A stretch of 9,683 nt of DNA, taken from Candidatus Fermentibacterota bacterium. Its GTDB lineage: Bacteria > JAFGKV01. The stretch spans positions 1 to 9,683 of the forward strand of contig JAFGKV010000042.1 in assembly GCA_016928395.1 (NCBI GenBank), given 5' to 3'. The translations under genes and the position numbers were made by a program. Every line of letters starts with the position of its first letter. Positions within the stretch are counted from its first letter, which is position 1. The notes beneath the pieces were generated by a model. That model had not been told where the DNA came from. It worked only from the letters and a program-made list of their open reading frames with translations, and ran no database searches. This document shows positions 1 to 5,711 of the stretch, piece after piece.

Positions 1-72
1 ACGTACTCGCGCTCGACTGCCCCAGCTCGTCGACGACGACAACGATACCGATAGCGATACCGACAACGAGGC

Positions 73-94
73 GGGCGACCAGAGACGGTCGCCC
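73..94. repeat. Hairpin module GGGCGACC-AGAGAC-GGTCGCCC (copy 1 of 5 identical)
   Basis: This is a perfect 8-bp stem (GGGCGACC/GGTCGCCC) with the 6-nt loop AGAGAC. Identical copies lie at 164-185, 261-282, 352-373 and 549-570, each followed by CCTACGA. The module resembles short interspersed palindromes of the GTAGGGGCGACC type that I recall from intergenic regions of several phyla; that resemblance is from memory and unchecked. A perfect stem in all copies suggests the structure matters or that the copies are recent. Confidence 0.9.
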
Positions 95-448
95 CTACGA
101 CGGCAACGGTAACGACGGCGACAACGACAACGATACCGATAGCGATACCGACCCCACCCCGGCGGGCGACCAGAGACGGTCGCCCCTACGAGGGCAACGG
201 TAACGACGGCGACGACTACTACGATACCGATAGCGATAGCGATAGCGACCCCGCCCCGGTGGGCGACCAGAGACGGTCGCCCCTACGAGGGCAACGGTAA
301 CGACGGCGACGACGACTACGATACCGATAGCGATAGCGACCCCGCCCCGGCGGGCGACCAGAGACGGTCGCCCCTACGAGGACAACGGTAACGACGGCGA
401 CGACGACTACGATACCGATAGCGATAGCGATAGCGATACCGACCCGGT

Positions 449-470
449 GGGCGGAGTCGGAGCCCCGCCC
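449..470. repeat. Variant hairpin in array unit 5
   Basis: At the place where the other units carry GGGCGACC/GGTCGCCC, this unit reads GGGCGG, then the loop AGTCGGAGCC, then CCGCCC. The outer GGGCG/CGCCC arms are the same as in the other units, the inner part is unrelated, and the inverted repeat is kept (6 bp). The trailing sequence is CTGCAAGG instead of CTACGAGG. The total length of the hairpin (22 nt) is unchanged. Confidence 0.8.
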
Positions 471-650
471 CTGCAAGGCAAGGGCAACGACGGCGACGAC
501 TACGATACCGATAGCGATAGCGATAGCGATACCGACCCCCGCCCCGGCGGGCGACCAGAGACGGTCGCCCCTACGACGGCTGACAGCCGATAGCCAACTG
601 CCGGCCGTCCTCTCCACCTCGATAACCGTGGGTGCAGTTTCATCCAGAGG

Positions 651-664
651 CCTCACTGGTGAGG
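651..664 (-). other. Short palindrome at the stop codon of the DUF454 gene
   Basis: CCTCAC-TG-GTGAGG is a perfect 6-bp inverted repeat that spans the TGA stop codon at 653-655. It has only a 2-nt spacer and no T-run follows on the minus strand. It could be a weak terminator or 3' stabilising element, or chance. Confidence 0.3.
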
Positions 665-1108
665 GGAATCACTCTCGACCCCCGTCAGGCCGCCTGTGGA
701 AAGGTGTGTCGGCCCCGCATCATGGGCAGGTGAGCGCGTCCCGAAGACCGGTATGCGCCAGATGTGGATGGTGACAGCCAGCGCAATGCAAAGAAGCACC
801 AGTCGCACTGGGAAGGAGGAGAGGACGAACAATCCCGTCGAGCCGATTGTCAGCCAGAGAAGGAGGATTGAAAGCACCTTGTGTCGGCGTGAGATACCCC
901 TGCCGTCGCGGTAGTTCCTGATATAGTGGCCGCACCAGCGATTCGTCACGAGCCAACGGTAGAACCGCCTGGAGCTGCGCGCGTAGCACACCGCGGCCAA
1001 GAGCAGAAAGGGCGTGGTGGGCAGGAGGGGGAGGAACATGCCAAGCACACCCAGCGCCACGCATGCCGTGCCTCCGATGAACAGCAGGGTTCGTGTCAGA
1101 CTGTTCAT
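653..1108 (-). CDS. DUF454 / YbaN family inner-membrane protein
   Basis: A 151-residue protein that matches the YbaN (DUF454) family along its first ~120 residues. Visible features are an N-terminal hydrophobic helix, the family signature GMFLPLLPTTPFLLLAA (about residues 23-39), the following CYARSSRRFYRWL segment, a basic loop with RNYRDGRG, a second hydrophobic helical pair at about 74-110, and the closing WRIPV. Topology is several membrane helices in the cytoplasmic membrane. The molecular function of the family is not known. About 25 hydrophilic residues after WRIPV exceed the usual length of about 125. The ATG at 1108 matches where YbaN proteins normally begin, but its ribosome site is weak (GACGAG directly before it). 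An in-frame GTG at 1156, preceded by AGGGG, would add 16 charged residues and cannot be excluded. It is the last gene before the repeat array. Confidence 0.85.
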   Translation of the reverse strand: MNSLTRTLLFIGGTACVALGVLGMFLPLLPTTPFLLLAAVCYARSSRRFYRWLVTNRWCGHYIRNYRDGRGISRRHKVLSILLLWLTIGSTGLFVLSSFPVRLVLLCIALAVTIHIWRIPVFGTRSPAHDAGPTHLSTGGLTGVESDSPHQ

Positions 1109-1361
1109 CTCGTCATGGCGTCGTGTTTCACGGCGCGTTGCCCCGACTGGCGGCACGGATCCCCCTGCGGCAGCGGGGAAATGAACCGAGAAGTGAAGGA
1201 GATGAGGAATGAACGCAACAACGGAGACAGGGATGAATGGACGCGAGGCTGTGCGCTTGAACTCCGGAATTCTGACACCCGTATGCCGGCATTCGAGTGC
1301 GTGGGGTGTACTGAACGCACACGAACAGCTCAGGCCTCAGACCGAGAAGTCTCAATGCGGC
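1109..1361. other. Intergenic region between the FKBP and DUF454 genes
   Basis: About 250 nt without a convincing gene: the open frames here are short and lack family motifs. It contains ATGCCGGCAT (1283-1292), overlapped by the imperfect palindrome GCATTCGAGTGC and enclosed by ACACCC (1275-1280) and GGGTGT (1304-1309). This could be a protein-binding site upstream of the DUF454 gene. I see no clear minus-strand -35/-10 pair. Confidence 0.5.
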
Positions 1362-1401
1362 GTGCGCCGCCACAGGGCCTGCCGGACTCGTGGCGGCGCA
1401 C
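1362..1401 (-). terminator. 12-bp hairpin just downstream of the FKBP gene
   Basis: GTGCGCCGCCAC (1362-1373) and GTGGCGGCGCAC (1390-1401) are perfect reverse complements around a 16-nt loop. On the minus strand the hairpin begins 9 nt past the FKBP stop codon. There is no U-run after the stem (the RNA continues GCCGCAUUGAGAC), so it is either a non-canonical terminator or a 3'-end stabiliser. A smaller palindrome, GCGGCG-TG-CGCCGC (1357-1370), overlaps the left arm and could form an alternative fold. Confidence 0.6.
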
Positions 1402-1410
1402 CAGCTGAGA

Positions 1411-2112
1411 TCAGCCCTCGATAGAGAGCAATTCAACCTCGAAGACAAGCGTGGCATTTGGCCCGATCTGCGATCCGGCGCCCCGCTCGCCATAGGCCAG
1501 ATGCGGCGGAATGAACAGCCGGTAGGTGCTGCCTACGGGCATGAGCTGCAGCGCCTCTACCCATCCGGGTATGACGCCACCGACTCGAAACGTCGCGGGT
1601 TCCCCTCGACTATGGGAGCTATCGAATTCGGTGCCGTCAATGAGGGTGCCGCGATAATGGACCTTCACCGTGCTCTTGTCCGTGGGCCTCGGCCCCGCAC
1701 CCTCCGTCACGACGAGATACTGCAGACCACTGGCCGTCGTAATCACGCCCTCGGCGCCCTTGTTCGCTTCCAGGAAGGCCGTTCCTTCCTCCAGGTTGTG
1801 CGCGGCCATCTCCCGAGCCTTGCCTTCCTGCCTTTCGCGGAACGTGTTTGCGAACTCCTCCCGGACTTCCGTGGCTTGTTCTGGGCTCATCAATAAGGCC
1901 TGCCCTTCCATTGTGTCGCGGATGGCCTGTGCCAAGACGGCTACATCCACCTCAATCTCCAGGTTCTTCAGATTGCTGCCGATATCCAGCCCCAGGGCAT
2001 AGCTAAAGCGTTCGGCGTCGGTAGTGAGGACACTCTTTTGGGGCACCTCTTTGCTGCAGGCAACACCGAGAACCAGTATGGCAAGAATGAGAAGCGTACA
2101 TCGTGGTTGCAC
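1411..2112 (-). CDS. FKBP-type peptidyl-prolyl isomerase, Mip/FkpA-like lipoprotein
   Basis: A 233-residue isomerase that would catalyse cis-trans isomerisation of X-Pro bonds in exported proteins. The signal peptide ends in the lipobox LGVAC with Cys19 as the lipidated residue, so the protein should be membrane-anchored in the periplasm or outer membrane. Residues ~32-117 form the helical FKBP_N dimerisation domain (start DAERFSYALGLDIG, then a charged helix rich in Glu/Arg). Residues ~139-232 form the FKBP domain with active-site residues in place: Tyr153 (VHYRG), Asp164 (EFDSS), the VIPGW turn with Trp184, Tyr207 (LAYGERG) and Phe224 (LVFEVEL). I chose the GTG at 2112 because GAGGA (2118-2122) lies 5 nt upstream and it gives a compact signal peptide; an earlier GTG at 2145 would add 11 residues. 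The gene starts 70 nt after the MPE-HD gene, so read-through from the polyphosphate cluster is possible. Identification of the family is firm; which of FkpA, Mip or FklB it corresponds to is not. Confidence 0.93.
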   Translation of the reverse strand: MQPRCTLLILAILVLGVACSKEVPQKSVLTTDAERFSYALGLDIGSNLKNLEIEVDVAVLAQAIRDTMEGQALLMSPEQATEVREEFANTFRERQEGKAREMAAHNLEEGTAFLEANKGAEGVITTASGLQYLVVTEGAGPRPTDKSTVKVHYRGTLIDGTEFDSSHSRGEPATFRVGGVIPGWVEALQLMPVGSTYRLFIPPHLAYGERGAGSQIGPNATLVFEVELLSIEG

Positions 2113-2129
2113 AATGTTCCTCGCTTTCC

Positions 2130-2179
2130 AAAAACACACAGCCACCCGCGAACACGGCGTCTCCGCGCCCGACGGTGGC
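2130..2179 (-). terminator. Possible weak terminator/attenuator between the MPE-HD and FKBP genes
   Basis: On the minus strand GCCACC (2179-2174) pairs with GGTGGC (2146-2141) around a loop that holds an inner GGCG/CGCC stem (2169-2166 with 2159-2156). The sequence then runs TGTGTGTTTTTGG, with five T's at 2134-2130. The stem is short and the T-run begins 7 nt after it, so termination would be partial at best. If real, it would uncouple the FKBP gene partly from the genes upstream. Confidence 0.3.
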
Positions 2180-2182
2180 CCT

Positions 2183-3514
2183 CTATGTCAGACGCCACTC
2201 GATCGCCAGATGCTTGCCCAGGGCCGACTCCAGAAGCTGGCCCTTATCCAGGGCCGCCTGGCGCTCCATCTCGGCAGGCCAGCGAACAAGGCAGGTAATG
2301 GCAATCCTCTTTGGCGTGATCTGGCAGGTAAAATCGTCCACGAGGCTGCGGTGGGTACGGTCGAGACCGTCGGCCACACGGAGAATCCCGGCCATCACAG
2401 CGACTCGCCTTCGGTCTTCCTCGGCCAGTACCATGTACTGCCCGTGGGTCGGCTTGGGAAGCGCCTTGCGATGATACCGCGCCGTCATGCCGATGAGGAG
2501 TCGGTCCCGCTCGTCAAACGGCAGCACCGTCGAACTGAGAATGATCCTCAGCGCGGTCTTATGATGCGCCTGTTGGCCCTCGATCCATCCGATATCATGC
2601 AGGAGCGCGGCGCAGTGGAGAAGGAATCGCTCCTCTGTCCCCAGCATGTGCAGTCCGGCCAGATCGTCAAACAGTTTGAGGGATAGCCTCGCGACTTGGT
2701 GGGTGTGCTCGGCCTCATACTCGCACGAGCGAGCCAGCTCCAGCACTGCCTCGATTCGAGAATCCGCGTTCCTCTCTGGCACAACAGCCGCCGCCTCGGG
2801 AGGAGCCGTCTCCGGCATCACACCTTGTCGCAGAGCCTCAGCTCCGTAGGCGGGGAGCCCACAGGCTTTCATGGCCACCGCAGTGGATTCGACGGGGTAG
2901 TCAACCCGCCTGAAGCTGGTGCGCACGACGCGCTCGGTGATGGTCATCACTGCGTAGGAGGCCCGGGGATCGCCGTCATGAGACTGGCCCACACTGCCTG
3001 GATTCATGAAGACCACGCCGCGGATGCGCCGAGTCCCGGCCGTCGGCTCGTGCCCGTAGACGACCACTTGTGCGTGGGACTCGTCAGCGAGGATGCGGAG
3101 ATGATCCAGAGTTGCCTGATGGGGAAGCCGTGCCGACGGCGATCCATGGACCAGCAGAACCCGGACACCGGCCACGGTGAGTTCAAGATGACGCGGAACC
3201 GACCGAAGAAACCGATGGTGTCCCTCACTCAGATGCGCCTGGGCATACCTCAACGGGACAAACTCATGCTGCATGGTCCGATGGACCGTATCCTCCATCT
3301 GGTGGAGCTTGAGCAGCAGCAGTTCATCGCGGCCCAAGACAGAAAGCGCCCCCAGCTCCTGCAGCCGGTCTATGACCGCACCGGGAAACGGCCCAAAACC
3401 CGTGAAGTTGCCCACATTCCAGATGGCGTCGACCCTGTGCTGCCGTGCATCGGCCACCACCGTGTCGAGAGCGGGAAGATTCGCCCTGATGCCACCCAGC
3501 ACCGCCACCCTCAT
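2183..3514 (-). CDS. Degenerate metallophosphoesterase-fold domain fused to a PPX/GppA-type HD domain
   Basis: A 443-residue two-domain protein. Residues 1-215 follow the YfcE-type phosphodiesterase pattern, including ANLPALDTV, GFGPFP, LLVHGSP, VVYGH and NPGSVGQSHDGDPRASYAV. The metal-binding residues are largely gone: SDIHGN is GGIRAN (7-12), GD is GN (Asn36), GNHD is GRDE (61-64) and GHTH is GHEP (154-157). Only His123 and His155 remain. Residues ~250-400 are an HD domain with expected ligands His270, His306-Asp307 and Asp382, plus AHHKT (316-320), ARYHRK (345-350) and RVADGLDRTHR (379-389), as in the C-terminal half of exopolyphosphatases. The last ~45 residues (ending FWR-like IEWRLT) also resemble the PPX tail. 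The ATG has GAGAGG 7 nt upstream, inside the last codons of ppk, and begins 4 nt after the ppk stop, so translation is probably coupled. The role is inferred as polyphosphate or nucleotide sensing or hydrolysis through HD; the N-terminal domain is probably inactive as an esterase. Confidence 0.85.
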   Translation of the reverse strand: MRVAVLGGIRANLPALDTVVADARQHRVDAIWNVGNFTGFGPFPGAVIDRLQELGALSVLGRDELLLLKLHQMEDTVHRTMQHEFVPLRYAQAHLSEGHHRFLRSVPRHLELTVAGVRVLLVHGSPSARLPHQATLDHLRILADESHAQVVVYGHEPTAGTRRIRGVVFMNPGSVGQSHDGDPRASYAVMTITERVVRTSFRRVDYPVESTAVAMKACGLPAYGAEALRQGVMPETAPPEAAAVVPERNADSRIEAVLELARSCEYEAEHTHQVARLSLKLFDDLAGLHMLGTEERFLLHCAALLHDIGWIEGQQAHHKTALRIILSSTVLPFDERDRLLIGMTARYHRKALPKPTHGQYMVLAEEDRRRVAVMAGILRVADGLDRTHRSLVDDFTCQITPKRIAITCLVRWPAEMERQAALDKGQLLESALGKHLAIEWRLT

Positions 3515-3518
3515 GGCA

Positions 3519-5711
3519 CTACCTCTCTTCGTGCCAAGACCCCCGGTGGGCGATCATCCACGCCTGGGAGTCAAGAGGCGCCTCGCCTGAGCCGGGTTGG
3601 CGCCGTTCGTATGAGCCGTTGGGCAGGAGGATCCGGGCCTGGCCCGTGTCCCGAAGATGAACCTGGAGGATCTCTCGCAGGTGCTCCCTCGAGAGGGAGT
3701 CCTTCACGGGAAACAATACCTCCACCCGCCTGTAGAGATTGCGCGGCATGAGATCGGCGCTGCCAATGAGCAGCTCCTCGTCACCGCCGTTGTGAAAGTA
3801 GTACATTCGTGCATGCTCCAGAAAGCGCCCCACCACCGAGGTTACCCTGATGCTCTCGCTCAGGCCCGGGATGCCCGGCCGCAGGCAGCAGACCCCCCGT
3901 ACCTGCAGATCGATGGAAACACCGGCGGCAGAGGCCATGTACAGCGCCTGGATGCAGGCCTTGTCCACAAGTGCGTTCAACTTGAACGCGAGGCGGCCGT
4001 CTCCCTCGCTCAAGTGGCGCTGGCGTTCCCGCTCGATCCGGTTGACGATCTCATCCCGCATGCGTCCTGGCGCCACGATGAGCGTGCGGTACGCGTCGTT
4101 GCGGGAATAGCCGGTCAGGGCATTGAACAGATCCGAGGCATCGGCGCCCACCGCGGGGTCGCAGGTGAAGTACCCCAGGTCGGCATACACCCGGGCGGTG
4201 CTTTCATTGTAGTTGCCCGTGCCCAAATGTACGTACCGCACAATACCGTCGCGCTCCCGCCGCACCACGAGCAGAAGCTTGGCGTGGGTCTTCAGCCCCA
4301 CGAAACCGTAGACGACGTGGATCCCTGCCTGATCGAGCGCCCGGGCCCACTCGATATTGTTCTCCTCGTCAAAGCGAGCTTTCAGCTCCACCAGAACCGC
4401 GACCTGTTTTCCCCGCTCCCGCGCCTCCATGAGCTCAGCTACCACGGGCGAGTTGGCGCCCACGCGGTACAGCACCTGCTTGATGGCGATCACCGCCGGA
4501 TCCCGGGCCGCCTGGTGGAGAAACTCCACCACGGGGGCGAAGCTGTCATACGGGTGATACAAGACTCTGGGGCGGCGGCGAATGGCGGCGAAGATGTCTT
4601 CGGTCTTGAGTATGGGAGGCGCCGAGGGTACGAACGGGGCGTCCTTCAGGTCGGGCCGGTCCATGGCGGTGAACTGCATCAGATCGGACGCGCCTATAAG
4701 CCCTGTGACTGAGTAGACTTGATAGGGAGCCAGCTCAAGATTCGAGGTCAGGATATCGCGGATACGATCGGGGGTGTCGCTGGCGATCTCCAGCCGCACC
4801 GGAGATCCGAAGTGGCGCATTCCCACGCCGTGCTCCACCGCCGCCAGAAGGTCGGCTGCCTCATCTTCCTCTAGATCCTGATCCGCGTCGCGGGTAACCC
4901 GGAAGGGGTATGCCGCCAGCACCTCCAGCCCAGGGAACAGCATGTCGAGATTGGCGGCCACTACCTGCTCGATCCACACAAAGCGGTTGGAGGCAGCCTT
5001 GGCCAACCCGAGGCTGCCGTAATCAGTCGAGGCCTCCTCGCTGGGGATCCGCAGCAACCGCGGGAATGTACCCGGAACCTTGATCCTGGCGAACCGCTCC
5101 CCCTTCTTCGGATCTCGCGCGACCACGGCAAGGTTCATGCTGAGGTTGGAGATATGGGGGAAGGGGTGGCCGGGATCGAAGGCCAGTGGCGTGAGCGCGG
5201 GAAACAGCTCCCGCTCGAAATACTCGCGCAGCACCCGCCGCTGATTGCGCTTGAGATCGGCATAGTCCTGCACCTTGATTCCCGCGTCTTTGAGCTGCGG
5301 GATGAGCACCGTACGCCAGTACTCCGACACGGTCTCGAGTTCAGGGAGGACATCCCGTCGGATGGCGGCCAGTTGCTGATCAGGGGTCATGCCGTCGGCA
5401 GACCGTTCCTGGGCGCCCATGGCCAACTGCCATCGGAGGCCTGCAACCCGAATCATGAAGAACTCGTCAAGGTTGTTGGCGAAGATGGCCAGGAACTTCA
5501 CCCGCTCCAGCAGCGGATGGCGGTTGTCCAGTGCCTCCTCCAGCACCCGGTGATTGAACTGCAGCCAGCTCAACTCCCGGTTTATGTAGAGATTGGGGTC
5601 ATCCAGGTCCACGGGGAGAGTCACGGCCTGCCGAATCGTGGCGGAAGAGCCCTCTGAAGAAGCGTGATCGTCGGCCTTCCGGGAGCGGGAATGGCCCTTA
5701 GACCTCGCCAT
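3519..5711 (-). CDS. ppk1: Polyphosphate kinase 1
   Basis: A complete 730-residue PPK1, which reversibly transfers the terminal phosphate of ATP to polyphosphate. The N-terminal domain begins with NRELSWLQFNHRVLEEA (about 44-60) and LDEFFMIRVAGL (81-92). The head domain includes HPFPHISNLSMNLAV (182-196). The two phospholipase-D-like catalytic domains carry YHPYDSF (385-391), AIKQVLYRV (409-417), THAKL (His476, equivalent by spacing to the autophosphorylated His435 of E. coli), HLGTGNYNESTAR (His495, equivalent to His454) and LEHARMYYFHNGG (His633, equivalent to His592), then SADLMPRNLYRRVEVLFPV. It is slightly longer than the E. coli enzyme (688) because of a basic, Ser-rich N-terminal stretch of about 35 residues. 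The ATG lies 14 nt inside the end of the CYTH-CHAD gene and has AGGA 8 nt upstream. The overlap upstream and the 4-nt gap downstream mark it as the centre of a polyphosphate operon. Confidence 0.98.
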   Translation of the reverse strand: MARSKGHSRSRKADDHASSEGSSATIRQAVTLPVDLDDPNLYINRELSWLQFNHRVLEEALDNRHPLLERVKFLAIFANNLDEFFMIRVAGLRWQLAMGAQERSADGMTPDQQLAAIRRDVLPELETVSEYWRTVLIPQLKDAGIKVQDYADLKRNQRRVLREYFERELFPALTPLAFDPGHPFPHISNLSMNLAVVARDPKKGERFARIKVPGTFPRLLRIPSEEASTDYGSLGLAKAASNRFVWIEQVVAANLDMLFPGLEVLAAYPFRVTRDADQDLEEDEAADLLAAVEHGVGMRHFGSPVRLEIASDTPDRIRDILTSNLELAPYQVYSVTGLIGASDLMQFTAMDRPDLKDAPFVPSAPPILKTEDIFAAIRRRPRVLYHPYDSFAPVVEFLHQAARDPAVIAIKQVLYRVGANSPVVAELMEARERGKQVAVLVELKARFDEENNIEWARALDQAGIHVVYGFVGLKTHAKLLLVVRRERDGIVRYVHLGTGNYNESTARVYADLGYFTCDPAVGADASDLFNALTGYSRNDAYRTLIVAPGRMRDEIVNRIERERQRHLSEGDGRLAFKLNALVDKACIQALYMASAAGVSIDLQVRGVCCLRPGIPGLSESIRVTSVVGRFLEHARMYYFHNGGDEELLIGSADLMPRNLYRRVEVLFPVKDSLSREHLREILQVHLRDTGQARILLPNGSYERRQPGSGEAPLDSQAWMIAHRGSWHEER

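Larger units (their letters stand above)
28..577. repeat. Nested tandem array: six ~91-100 bp units of hexamer run plus hairpin
   Basis: Each unit holds, in order, a purine/CG-rich linker (AACGGTAACGACGGCGACGA-like), a run of CGATAC/CGATAG hexamers, a short C-rich stretch (CGACCCCGCCCCGG-like) and a hairpin followed by CCTACGA. Hairpin left arms start at 73, 164, 261, 352, 449 and 549, giving spacings of 91, 97, 91, 97 and 100 bp. Hexamer runs start at 43, 131, 222, 319, 410 and 503 and contain 3, 3, 4, 3, 5 and 5 hexamers, so unit length partly tracks hexamer number. The first unit has a shortened linker, so the left edge is probably near 28; the last hairpin is followed by unrelated sequence from about 578. 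The array lies downstream of the last minus-strand gene. No function is evident. Translating it on the minus strand gives only low-complexity Ile-Ala/Val runs, so I read it as non-coding. Confidence 0.93.

Noticed and set aside
28-577. CRISPR array
   Set aside because: The sequences between hairpins are themselves repeats, not unique spacers, the unit length is about 95 bp, and no cas gene is present.
219-656. Minus-strand open frame of 145 codons through the repeat array, rich in Ile-Ala and Val
   Set aside because: Its composition is just the translation of the GATAGC/GATACC hexamers and GAC/GTC linkers; it has no family motif and its periodicity follows the DNA repeat.
2696-3751. Long plus-strand frame of 351 codons opposite the MPE-HD gene
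   Set aside because: It is antisense to a gene with clear family motifs and crosses into ppk1; its product is rich in Pro, Arg and His without a recognisable domain.
3657-4712. Long plus-strand frame of 351 codons opposite ppk1
   Set aside because: ppk1 on the minus strand has all catalytic motifs; this is a high-GC antisense shadow.
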